Program-made: the position numbers and the translations under genes
From: Candidatus Tenebribacter davisii
GTDB lineage: Bacteria; Cloacimonadota; Cloacimonadia; Cloacimonadales; TCS61
Assembly: GCA_030765535.1 (NCBI GenBank)
Contig: JAVCCH010000185.1
Coordinates: forward strand, 1-41,347
Direction: 5' to 3'
DNA: 41,347 nt
Shown here: positions 8,215 to 17,500 of the stretch, piece by piece
Layout: each line of letters starts with the position of its first letter
Position numbering within the stretch: position 1 is the first letter of the stretch
Notes under the pieces: generated by a model
The model's input: only the letters and a program-made list of their open reading frames with translations
Told to the model about the DNA's origin: nothing
The model's database searches: none

Positions 8215-9288
8215 TTATTCCGGTCTCATTGCCAGCCCTAAAGCTACGGCAAATTGAGGATCGTTTGTAATACCTGGTCTATCTGAATCTTCCAGGTTAG
8301 TGAACGGATTGAAAATCTCAGCCGGAATTTTAAGCTGTTCGGCAATATATTCTGGTAAACCTTTTGTATTAGCGCCACCGCCAACAAGTAAGATTTTTTT
8401 GAAATCACTGTTACCTGCCTCTTTCACATAAAATCTGAGTGATCTTTTAACTTCTTGTGCAATAAGCTCAATTGTATTTTTTTCGGATATATCTAAAGCA
8501 ATAAGAGTTTTTTTATCCTCTTTTATTTCTTTATCTTTTAAACCATGTTGAAGTTTGTACATTTCAGCTTCCTGATAAGAAATCTTCTGCTTTTTCATAA
8601 TATCTTTAGTTATATTAAAACCACCGTAAGAAATATCACGCGCAAAAAACTTCGAAGTTGGACTGTAAATAACCATATTTGTTTTAAATGCACCAACATT
8701 AAGTATAACATATACTCCATCTTCATGATCTTCACTATTAAAGATAAAACTGTTTACTACAGCTAAAGATTCCAGATCAACGATACCGGGTGTTAAACCG
8801 GCAGATGTTAATATGTTGGAATGTTCTGTTAATAATGATTTTGTAGATGATGCAAGCAAAATATTCATGTTATTTGTTTTCTCTTCTACGCTTAGAACCT
8901 GGTAATCAAGATTCATCTCTGAACCGCTAATGGGCAAATGCTTCTTTGCCTCGAAGAATAAGGCGGATTCCAGCTCTTCGTCTGGTAGAAAGATCGTTTT
9001 AATCTGCTTTATACTTGTATTATCTCCACCAATAGATGAAACTAAATGATTTATCTTTTTGGCTTTTAGTTTCAGCGTTTTTACCAGTTGAGCTAATATG
9101 GGACCATAGCGATCAGGAGACAGATCTGAAAAAACAGGCTCCACTCCTTCCGGAATTGTCGAAAGGCTTTCACAGTTCAATAATTTAAAACCATGGTGTG
9201 TTTTCCTAAGATGAACCATTTTGATACTGTGATTACCTATGTCCAATCCGATTGATTCTTTGAATTTTACTGTTTTCGTCTTAGCCAT
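8215..9288 (-). CDS. pilM: Type IV pilus actin-like ATPase PilM
   Basis: This 357-residue cytoplasmic protein has an actin/FtsA-like fold. The phosphate-1 loop is SIGLDIGNHSIKMVHL (about 13-28). A GVYVILNVGAFKTNMVIY segment forms the second phosphate loop, and ILLVGGGANTKGLPEYI is the adenosine motif. The ending AVALGLAMRPE matches PilM C-termini. It recruits PilN and transmits motor activity across the inner membrane. The start at 9288 has a GAGG ribosome site. It follows the giant pilin-like gene by 47 bp and precedes pilN by 3 bp. Confidence 0.94.
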   Translation of the reverse strand: MAKTKTVKFKESIGLDIGNHSIKMVHLRKTHHGFKLLNCESLSTIPEGVEPVFSDLSPDRYGPILAQLVKTLKLKAKKINHLVSSIGGDNTSIKQIKTIFLPDEELESALFFEAKKHLPISGSEMNLDYQVLSVEEKTNNMNILLASSTKSLLTEHSNILTSAGLTPGIVDLESLAVVNSFIFNSEDHEDGVYVILNVGAFKTNMVIYSPTSKFFARDISYGGFNITKDIMKKQKISYQEAEMYKLQHGLKDKEIKEDKKTLIALDISEKNTIELIAQEVKRSLRFYVKEAGNSDFKKILLVGGGANTKGLPEYIAEQLKIPAEIFNPFTNLEDSDRPGITNDPQFAVALGLAMRPE

Positions 9289-9335
9289 GTAACCTCACAT
9301 TTATTCTTTTTTTATCTATATATTTTTTAAAATTA

Positions 9336-11645
9336 TTAGTGTGGATCTTCTATAAAATCAGCTGGAGGAGCTTTATAGAACCACGATCTCTTTTCAAATG
9401 CTGTAAGTGTTGTCTCACCCCAACCTTCATATACCTGTGGAAAATCAGGTGGTTGAACATACAACAAACGTTTATCATAGTGATAGTCTTTATCATATCC
9501 TGTAGATAAATGTTCTCCATCATAATGATATTGATCCATTTCCCATTGGTTATTTCCCGGATGATTATAAGGATCTTCTCCTGATCGATGGATAAATCCA
9601 CGTCTCCTCTGAGCAATCGCACCGTATATTGTAAGCGTTCCTCTTTCCATTACAATATCATCGGATGATTCTGGCCAGACCGGATTATACCAGGGATAAT
9701 CAGTTCCATAAGGTACAGTATAGGAACCTGAATTATTATTAGGATAAGAATTTATGTACCCAGAATTCTCATAAGGATATCCGCAGGTACCATTTGTCAT
9801 AGGTACACCGCCATGCAGATTAAAACCTTCTATTCCAGGCGGAAGCATTCCGGTAGGTGGAAATATAAATTTATGCAGATCTATATATGTATAGGTAGAA
9901 TCGGAAAATCCTGATAAAATTACCTGATATATTATACCTGGTCCTGGATTTGGTCCATCGGAAGCAATTAAATTTCCATCACCATTAATGATCTCATATA
10001 AATGTTCATCTTCATTAATACCGGCTGTATACACTGTTTCGATAATGTCACCATTATTAACAGTAAAGCCAAAAGTATTATATCCACCTGTGCAGGAAAT
10101 GTCATCCAGTCTGATCTCTCCATTGATAAGAAGATCTATAGTCGCACCATCCCAGCCGTCTCCACCTGTATCTATCAGATTAATTGTATAGTTATCATAA
10201 ATATAGGGACTTAATGCTGTAAAATCTGGAGTTGAACCATGCGGATGCTGATATTGGAAAGTGAAGATGCCGTCATAATGACAAGACATATTTCCATATA
10301 AACTCACATCCCCCTGACCTATGGCAGCGTAAGCACCATAGAGAAGAACATCATCACAATTTTCCTCTCTCAGTACCATATCCTCAAATGGATCTTTATG
10401 TTTATATCTTATCAATATCTTCTTTTCGGAAACTAGACCAAAATAATCTGAGGTATTAGGGCTTAAAGGATTGTCTGGAGGACCGGAAGTTGTATTGGCA
10501 TAAGTAATATCTCCAACAATAAATACTGTATCAGCACTAGCCCACGTTTGTGCTCCAAATACTACACCTTCTATCCACAGCTCAGCTTCACCCACCCATA
10601 CCGATTGACCTACAACCGGGAACGCTGTACTTGGAGTCCAGAGAGTATCATAAAGAGTAATATGATTAGTCCAGATATGGTTAGATTCTTCAAACCAGTT
10701 TCCACCGGTATTTACTACATCATCGGCTGTTTGGGTATTGTGCGGATACCAGCTGTAAACACCAAAGGTATCAACTCCAGTAGCTATAACATCACCAAAC
10801 ATACAATCAAAGCTGCCATCATGGAGTTTTACATATACAATATCAGTATCTGGTTCACCCAGTTCTATACCATTTTGCTTAATAAGATCGGCAGTTGGGC
10901 TAAAAATAATCGGTGGTACTTCCTCTACATATCCGCCCAGGAATATCTGATCCATAGGAGCACTTCCAATTGCTGGTGCGCCGGTTTCCTCATCCATGAT
11001 CCTTTTAGCAGTAGTTACCATACCATGGAAAGTCGGCCAGCCTAATACATTCTGGATCCAGATATCATCGTTGGAATGTACCGGACCGAACATTTCATCT
11101 GCACCATAGAATTTAACCATAGCTGCAGCTGTCCCGCCATCAGCATTTTCAGAAGCTTCTACATCAGAAAAATATTGATATTCTGCAATACTCTTATTTT
11201 TTACCAAACGCTCAGAATAAGTTTTCACAGGTGAGTTATAAGATTGAACGACCCAGCGTTCCCGTTTTGCAGATATCAAAGATTGAATAGCATATGCCTG
11301 CTCAGTAGCTAAACCCATAAAGCTGTTAAGTACCATTTGTTTACCATGGCTGGTGATATAATATGTAGTTCTGCGATCAGGTTCCAATATCTCAATAATA
11401 CGCCCCGGTAATTCTCTTGCATTATCATGTTCAATAGCCAGATGTAATCTTATTGCCTCACTACGCAGTAAAAATTCTTCCTGCATTTTATCATGGGAAT
11501 ATTGCGTTTGCAGTTGATTATGACCAGTAACGACCATCAAAGATGCTGAAGAAAGTACAGCAACAACACTAAGCATAACTGCTGTTACCATAATTAGCAC
11601 ACTACCGTCATTACTGTTCAATATTTTTTTAAAAAGTTTTATCAT
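9336..11645 (-). CDS. Giant PilX/GspK-like minor pilin with adhesin-like body (candidate pilus tip protein)
   Basis: This 769-residue protein has a prepilin-like N-terminus: a basic start, then DG before a long hydrophobic helix (about 15-40, SVLIMVTAVMLSVVAVLSSA), as in PilX_N-type minor pilins. There is no Glu at mature position 5. An alpha-helical part (about 50-160) leads into a beta-rich region. FGPVHSNDDIWIQ (about 186-198) resembles DUF4900-type domains found with pilus genes. An inserted module at about 484-565 has the DTGGDGWDGATIDLLING signature seen in secreted adhesins of FCB bacteria. Aromatic and Tyr/Gly/Pro-rich sequence fills the C-terminus. It is encoded with two small minor prepilins, like the GspI-J-K tip set, where GspK also lacks Glu5 and carries an extra domain. 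The tip-adhesin role is inference. Confidence 0.78.
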   Translation of the reverse strand: MIKLFKKILNSNDGSVLIMVTAVMLSVVAVLSSASLMVVTGHNQLQTQYSHDKMQEEFLLRSEAIRLHLAIEHDNARELPGRIIEILEPDRRTTYYITSHGKQMVLNSFMGLATEQAYAIQSLISAKRERWVVQSYNSPVKTYSERLVKNKSIAEYQYFSDVEASENADGGTAAAMVKFYGADEMFGPVHSNDDIWIQNVLGWPTFHGMVTTAKRIMDEETGAPAIGSAPMDQIFLGGYVEEVPPIIFSPTADLIKQNGIELGEPDTDIVYVKLHDGSFDCMFGDVIATGVDTFGVYSWYPHNTQTADDVVNTGGNWFEESNHIWTNHITLYDTLWTPSTAFPVVGQSVWVGEAELWIEGVVFGAQTWASADTVFIVGDITYANTTSGPPDNPLSPNTSDYFGLVSEKKILIRYKHKDPFEDMVLREENCDDVLLYGAYAAIGQGDVSLYGNMSCHYDGIFTFQYQHPHGSTPDFTALSPYIYDNYTINLIDTGGDGWDGATIDLLINGEIRLDDISCTGGYNTFGFTVNNGDIIETVYTAGINEDEHLYEIINGDGNLIASDGPNPGPGIIYQVILSGFSDSTYTYIDLHKFIFPPTGMLPPGIEGFNLHGGVPMTNGTCGYPYENSGYINSYPNNNSGSYTVPYGTDYPWYNPVWPESSDDIVMERGTLTIYGAIAQRRRGFIHRSGEDPYNHPGNNQWEMDQYHYDGEHLSTGYDKDYHYDKRLLYVQPPDFPQVYEGWGETTLTAFEKRSWFYKAPPADFIEDPH

Positions 11646-11654
11646 AATATCACC

Positions 11655-12320
11655 CTATTCCGTATTAGCATGTGAATTACCCAGGAAAACTGAGGTTTCA
11701 TAAGTAATCGTTCTGGTGTTTCTCCTCAAGTCATCATCATTGGATTGACGTTGAAGTTTCTCACGGAATCTAACCTGGCCAACAAGCTTGATCTTAACCA
11801 TTAGCGGGTGACCAGCAGCATCTGTATGTTCCAGAGACCAGATCTGATGTGGATTTTTTATGATAAATTGTGGGGTATTGCCGAAAAAATTTGCGGCTGA
11901 AGACGGGAAAATCACTTTTCTCTCAGGAAAACGATTTAAACCATAGTTCCCGTTTATTTCTAATTGGTTATCATCATTTACCATATATTCAACCCAGTAG
12001 TCGTCTTCAACATCTAGGTTCAATACTAACGGAGTGACCCTAATGGAATTATGTGAAGATCCTATTATTACTTTTTTTGCAGTCGATAAGCCAATAAGAC
12101 CTTCATTATCAGTAACTCCCTCATACATGAATCCCTGTTTCATAATTTCTATTGCTTCAAATAAATCCTGTTGAAGTTGATTATACAATTTCACTTCCTG
12201 GAAAGTAGTTGTAAAATGGACTATGCCAATTCCAAAAATTACAAAAACCAATGAAGCGAGAGGAAGAGCAACAATTAATTCAATAAGGTTGTAACCTTTG
12301 TTATTATTTATTGTTTTCAT
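11655..12320 (-). CDS. Minor prepilin (PilW/GspJ-like)
   Basis: This is a 221-residue prepilin with a short leader MKTINNNKG, then YNLIELIVALPLASLVFVIF: Gly at -1, a methylatable aromatic at +1 and Glu at +5, followed by the hydrophobic helix. This is the class III/N_methyl signature processed by PilD. The beta-rich body contains a RFREKLQRQ stretch near the C-terminus. Length and position among three minor pilins recall GspJ or PilW, which help start pilus assembly. It lies 9 bp before the giant minor pilin and 2 bp after the PilV-like gene, so the three are very likely co-translated and form a priming or tip complex. Confidence 0.85.
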   Translation of the reverse strand: MKTINNNKGYNLIELIVALPLASLVFVIFGIGIVHFTTTFQEVKLYNQLQQDLFEAIEIMKQGFMYEGVTDNEGLIGLSTAKKVIIGSSHNSIRVTPLVLNLDVEDDYWVEYMVNDDNQLEINGNYGLNRFPERKVIFPSSAANFFGNTPQFIIKNPHQIWSLEHTDAAGHPLMVKIKLVGQVRFREKLQRQSNDDDLRRNTRTITYETSVFLGNSHANTE

Positions 12321-12322
12321 AA

Positions 12323-12796
12323 TTATTCTTCCTCGTCAGTTCTATAGAAGTAATCTTCACGCAAGATAATAGTTTTTTCTTTATTCAAAACATCATTAAG
12401 ATAATACTCCGGACCGTCACGCCAGGTTACTTTCACACTTATCACATCGTAATCGACATATTGAGAAACATTCAGATCAGTATATGTTGATCTCGACGGA
12501 GAGCTGAGATTCCCCCAAATTGCTTCTCCATCTGCATCATCAATAATAAAATTGAGTGGAACAATACCATCGATATCAGTATAAGATTCATTATTCCTAT
12601 TAACATATTTTATCTGTTCTATTCTTTGCTGCGCTTTTAATAGTGCAACACGATAATGGTAACTACTTACCGAACTATGCCAGGCATAATAGGAACTCAA
12701 GAAAAGACCACTTAATGCAATAGTAACAATGACCAAACCGGCTAGGGCCTGGACAATTCCAAACCCGCTTTCAGAACGCAGTATTTTATTATTCAT
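12323..12796 (-). CDS. Minor prepilin (PilV/GspI-like) with Gln instead of Glu at +5
   Basis: This 157-residue prepilin starts MNNKILRSESG, then FGIVQALAGLVIVTIALSGL. Cleavage after Gly11 leaves Phe at +1, and the fifth mature residue is Gln, not the usual Glu. I chose the ATG at 12796, one base after the pilT stop, because it gives an 11-residue leader typical for prepilins. A TTG at 12820 would add eight residues and overlap pilT by 23 bp. The body has a helix with ALLKAQQRIEQIKYV, as in PilV and GspI, and a small beta region. It sits between pilT and the PilW/GspJ-like gene. Confidence 0.83.
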   Translation of the reverse strand: MNNKILRSESGFGIVQALAGLVIVTIALSGLFLSSYYAWHSSVSSYHYRVALLKAQQRIEQIKYVNRNNESYTDIDGIVPLNFIIDDADGEAIWGNLSSPSRSTYTDLNVSQYVDYDVISVKVTWRDGPEYYLNDVLNKEKTIILREDYFYRTDEEE

Positions 12797-12797
12797 T

Positions 12798-13853
12798 TTA
12801 AAAAGCCGTCCCGGTAGCAAACATTTTAGGATTATCTGCTACTTCTTCAGCTACTTTTCTATCAAGATAACCATTCATTACATGATTATATAATGATTGA
12901 TCTTTAGATTGCATACCTTCTTTATTTCCAGATTGGATCACAGATGGTATCTGATATGTTTTTTCCTCACGAATTAAGTTTTTTACAGCATTATTCGCGA
13001 TCATTATCTCAAGTGCAGGGATCCTGTCACTTTCATCTTTCATTGGAAGCAGTGTTTGTGCAATTACCGCCTGAAGTGATTCTGAAAGCATGGAACGAAC
13101 TTGAGCCTGCTGCTCTTTCGGGAACATATCAATTATCCTGTCGATAGATTTTGTAGCACTACTTGTATGCAGCGTTGCAAGTACCAAGTGACCTGTTTCA
13201 GCTGCAGTTAGTGCCAATGATACTGTTTCGAGATCACGCATCTCTCCCACAAGTATCACATCCGGGTCTTCACGTAATGCTGAACGCAGTGCAATCCTAA
13301 ATGACCAGGTATCATGCCCCACTTCTCGTTGATTCATTAGAGAATTCTTGCTATGATGGGTAAATTCTATCGGATCTTCAATTGTAATTATGTGGCAGTG
13401 CTTATGATCATTAATATAATCAACCATTGTGGCAAGTGTTGTGGATTTACCACTACCTGTCGGTCCGGTAACCAGTATTAATCCACGTTGTTTCATGGCA
13501 AGTCTGGCTAGAATTTCCGGCAGATGAAGATCATCAAAATCTTTTATAACATTAGGGATAACACGAAAAGCAACACCTAAACCATTAACCTGATGAAAAG
13601 CATTTACCCTGAAACGTGTATCATCATCCAATTTCGTCGAGAAATCTATTTCCAATTTCTCTTTAAAAATTGCTATTTGAGAATCATTCATAGTACTATA
13701 AATGAGTTCTTCAACTTCCTTCTCGCCCATTTTGGGCAAGTTCAGTTTTTTCATTTTTCCCAAAACTCTTATCATGGGAACAGAACCTGCACTTATATGC
13801 AGGTCAGATGCACCTGCATCTGATGTAAATTGTAATAATTCTTTAACTGTCAA
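12798..13853 (-). CDS. pilT: Type IV pilus retraction ATPase PilT
   Basis: PilT is a cytoplasmic hexameric ATPase that depolymerises the pilus and drives retraction and twitching. At 351 residues it is the normal length. It has an N-terminal PAS-like domain with ASDLHISAG (15-23), Walker A GPTGSGKST (130-138), an ITIEDPIEF Asp box, Walker B REDPDVILVGEMRD (194-207), a His box TGHLVLATLHT, and the PilT-specific NLIREEKTYQIPSVIQSG stretch (292-309; the AIRNLIRE motif). It lacks the tetracysteine of PilB. The start is a TTG (encoding Met) 7 bp after a GGGGG ribosome site; no in-frame ATG would keep the domain. It follows pilA by 22 bp. Confidence 0.95.
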   Translation of the reverse strand: MTVKELLQFTSDAGASDLHISAGSVPMIRVLGKMKKLNLPKMGEKEVEELIYSTMNDSQIAIFKEKLEIDFSTKLDDDTRFRVNAFHQVNGLGVAFRVIPNVIKDFDDLHLPEILARLAMKQRGLILVTGPTGSGKSTTLATMVDYINDHKHCHIITIEDPIEFTHHSKNSLMNQREVGHDTWSFRIALRSALREDPDVILVGEMRDLETVSLALTAAETGHLVLATLHTSSATKSIDRIIDMFPKEQQAQVRSMLSESLQAVIAQTLLPMKDESDRIPALEIMIANNAVKNLIREEKTYQIPSVIQSGNKEGMQSKDQSLYNHVMNGYLDRKVAEEVADNPKMFATGTAF

Positions 13854-13875
13854 AAGACACCCCCAAAAAAATTAA

Positions 13876-14307
13876 TTAATCGAGAATCCCTTCTTCGTCT
13901 ATTTCATCATCCGGTAAACCATAACCATGATATGATGCATCATCAACATCATACCAAACTTGTTTTCCTTCTCCTTCAGCAAAATCTGCTGTTGTAGTAG
14001 CCATATATTTTTTTGGTGGGTTACCAACAACTTCAAATTCCCAGTTTTTCTGTGTTCGATTACCAAGATTAGTATCTTTCATTGCAGTTTCGATGTCATA
14101 ATCAGTGGTTGATCCATAAGTTTGATAATGAACTCTGTAAGCTTGTCGTAAAGCAGCAATAGCTGATTGAGCTTCTGTTGAACGTGCTTGACGAACATAA
14201 TTCATGTAGATTGGTACTGCGATCGCTGCCAAAATAGCAATTATGACAACAACAACTAACAACTCAATAAGACTAAACCCTTTTTGATTTTGTACTTTTT
14301 TAAACAT
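13876..14307 (-). CDS. pilA: Major type IV pilin PilA
   Basis: This 143-residue prepilin has leader MFKKVQNQKG cut before FSLIELLVVVVIIAILAAIA, the classic type IVa pilin N-terminus with Phe+1 and Glu+5. The mature protein of about 133 residues is small. It has a long N-terminal helix with SAIAALRQAYRVHYQTYG, then a short beta part, and an acidic Asp/Glu-rich C-terminus. There are no cysteines, so it has no D-loop disulfide. It is the first gene of the pilus operon and has an AGGAGG ribosome site, consistent with high expression. Because the same signature occurs in the type II secretion pseudopilin GspG, a pseudopilus role cannot be excluded, but pilT and pilM-P in the operon favour a pilus. 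Confidence 0.93.
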   Translation of the reverse strand: MFKKVQNQKGFSLIELLVVVVIIAILAAIAVPIYMNYVRQARSTEAQSAIAALRQAYRVHYQTYGSTTDYDIETAMKDTNLGNRTQKNWEFEVVGNPPKKYMATTTADFAEGEGKQVWYDVDDASYHGYGLPDDEIDEEGILD

Positions 14308-14461
14308 TATACGTCCTCCTAATTTTATTATCTCTTTATTAGATGCAAAATTCGTTCCGACAAATCCATCTTCACCTTTTTTTTTGCAAGTAATATTTGA
14401 TGAAATATAATATTTATTTGGTTATTTAAGTAAATTAGATTTCATAATATATAATAAGCAC

Positions 14462-14494
14462 AAAAAAAGGTTCCCCCATAAATGGAAGAACCTT
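14462..14494 (-). terminator. Intrinsic terminator after the 1289-residue secreted protein gene
   Basis: A 7-bp outer stem (AAGGTTC 14467-14473 with GAACCTT 14488-14494), with inner CCA/TGG pairing, is followed on the minus strand by seven T residues. It lies 20 bp past the stop at 14515 and separates the secreted-protein genes from pilA. Confidence 0.85.
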
Positions 14495-14514
14495 AATTTA
14501 TCTTATCGAAATTC

Positions 14515-17500
14515 TTATTTGATCAATAACATACGTTTTGTACCTATCGCTTTGTCATCAACTTCTAATTGATAAAAATAGACTCCTGAAGAAACCTGTT
14601 TATTATTTCGATCAGTTCCATTCCAAATAACAGAATGCTCCCCGGTTTCCAAATGTTCATTAACCAGAGTATTTAATTTCTGCCCTTTTACATTATAAAT
14701 TAATAGTTTAACATTTAAGGGTTGATCTGTATTTAATGTAAACGTAATGGTAGTTTCAGGGTTAAATGGATTTGGATAGTTACCTTTAAGTTTAGTCTCA
14801 TATATTGTCAGATCATCAACAGATGATCCTGAGTATTTTGTAATTAAAAAAGAAAACGAAGGGATCGACTCCACACTATTAGTATAAACCGATCTGACAG
14901 CAAATTGGTATATATCATTGGGAAGATCTATCCATTCTGTATCTGTATAGACTGTATCTGTAATACCCTCGGCAATATTTTCCCAGCTGCTCGGATCATT
15001 ATGTTGTAATTCAGTGAATCTGTATACATTATAAGATTCCATGGATCTGCTGATAGTTTTTTCTGTATGAGAGCTCAGGATTTTGTTATCCAATCTCTCA
15101 GCCGAAGTATTTCCCATATTCATACCAAAAGCACGGATCATAAAGTTGCGTTCATAATTAACTCCGAATGAACTTACATCAGTCCAAACACCGGATACAG
15201 TCCAATTCTCTTTACAGAATTGTGTTCCAGGCTGGAATTCCCAGGGTTCTTCAATACCATCATCCATTCCAATAGAAGTATACGCATTAGGTGTGGAAAC
15301 TCCCACAAAGAATCCCTCATAAGCTTCCAGAGGTACATCGAGATAATGGATATTCCATTCATCATCAGTATTGTCAACATAGCCAGACTCATACAGAACA
15401 TCACCTTCATCCGGTTTATATTCATCATCCAAACCAAAAAGATACAGTTTAACCTGATCATGAATGCCGTATGTTGAGTCAAGATACCAGTGGATCTCCT
15501 GTACAATGGCAATATTTGAATGAACCGCACCAAAAACTGCATTTGGCGGTGTTGTATTATATCCTAACTGGAACTCATAATCACCGTCATCATAGCGGAA
15601 TTCGCCACTGCCTACTGCAGGTGGAGTCCAGCTAAGAGCCACTTCAGTTCCTTCCGGATTTTGAGTCGCCTGCACATTTTGCGGTGGATAGGCAACTTCA
15701 TTTAAAACTATTGTTCCAAGATCTAAAGCTGTACCTCCAACTGAAATTTCATCTATATAATTGTCATATCCTTCATAAGTTATCAAAATATCGTACGTAA
15801 TATTTGTGTAAACATCTTCTATTATAAAATCACCGTTTACATCAGTATAAACCTGATAATTTTCAAATCCGGTGATCTCCACCAGGGCATTCTCTAAACC
15901 AACTACAGGAAAGTCACTTCCAGCCACATGACCCGAAACCGAAACTGCACCAAGTGAGATCAGGTTAAAATCAACTTGAACTGTTTCATCTTCAATGACT
16001 TCTTCTGTAATAGTTTGAGGCGAATATCCCATTAAATTTGCTGTAAAATCATGAACTCCGGCAATAACATTTCCAAAGTGATAATAACCCTGATCATTAG
16101 TATATGTCATTGTCTGAGTTTCGTCTATAGTTACAGAAGCACCTTCTAAAGGATTATCCTCATCATCATATACATAACCTTCTACTTCACCCATAGCTCC
16201 CAGGAAGAAAGTAAAAATGGTATTGGCAAATTTATCGAATGTGTAACTTGAATCAGGAGGACTGGCTGGATCCAAGATCATTGTATCATCTCTTTGATAG
16301 CGGGTACGATCTACGTAATCAGGAGTTTGGTCATGTAAGAAATAATCAGAAGAGCCATAATTTTGAGTATCCATTGGACGGAAGGTCATTACTACAAGAT
16401 TACCGCCATTGTAAACATATGGTGTAGTAAATTGAATGGTTACTTCGTTAGTTCCAGATGGATATGTAACATTGCCATTAAATACTTCTGTCAACATTGT
16501 TGACGGTATCCAACCACCTGTTAAATTATTTTGAGTGGTTTCTCCCAGCCAGACTGCAGTTGGCTTATCCGTTAAATTGCTGGTGAAATTATTGTAATAC
16601 GTAAGCTCTGTTATCATTCCAATGCCGCCAGCTAATTCATCTGCAAAATAAATAATCTCTGTTAAGCTGTTTTTATATTGAAAACTTAAAGGAGTTCTAT
16701 TATTAGTTTCAGTTCCATCACCTACAGATATCTCCATAATACCCTGTGGGTAAACCTGGATCTCAAGATTATTAGTACTATCATTAGCCGGATTTTCGTC
16801 TCCAGCTAAAGATACCTGTCCATAAAGATATGTGAATCCGACAGGTTGACTTACCGGAACGTCCCAAACCAGATCATGGCTGACAGACTGGCTTGGATCA
16901 ATAATCTGATTAACATCAAGTGATGCAACCTCAATGCCGCCTTCCTGGAATAATTTAACTGTATAATTTGTTTGTGCATTAATACCGACATTCTTAACTT
17001 CGATTGAATAAGTTTCGGTGTTTCCAGCATTAATCACAGTATTACCTGAAATATTCATACCAGCAAGATCATTATCATAAACAGTAGGATTACCTGTTAT
17101 CAAGACATCATCTACACATACTCCATAACCATATTGTGCAATTCCTTCAAAGGCTACATAATAAGTTGTAGAAGGATTTGGTAAGAATATAGTTCTCTCA
17201 GTCCATGTTGGTGTATCTGCAATAAAAGATTCAATTAATGTCCAAGTACCTCCCAAAGAATTCTTATAATAAATATGTAATTCATCTTGATCAGATAACC
17301 ATAGTGTTTGAGCATGCCAAAAGGTTAGAACACCATCATTAGCTGTTCCTAAGTTAATTTCGGGAGTTATCAATTTTGTTATATCTGCTTCAGTAGAACT
17401 AGTATTGTATAGTTTCGCATTGAAACTTCCAGTATGTGCTGCAGCGGGATTTCCAGATTGACCACCATTTTCATAAATCCAATCGATCGTACCAGTAATA

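Noticed and set aside
10548-11045. 165-codon open frame on the plus strand
   Set aside because: It lies wholly opposite the giant minor pilin gene and is rich in Tyr/Ser/Ile from reverse-complement codons. It has no recognisable domain and is a shadow frame.
12797-12820. Upstream TTG start for the PilV-like minor prepilin
   Set aside because: It would lengthen the leader to 19 residues and overlap pilT by 23 bp. The ATG at 12796 gives a typical leader.
14308-14461. Sigma-54 promoter upstream of pilA
   Set aside because: pilA genes are often sigma-54 controlled, so I looked for TGGCA-N7-TGC on the minus strand in this gap and found none. No convincing sigma-70 promoter was seen either.
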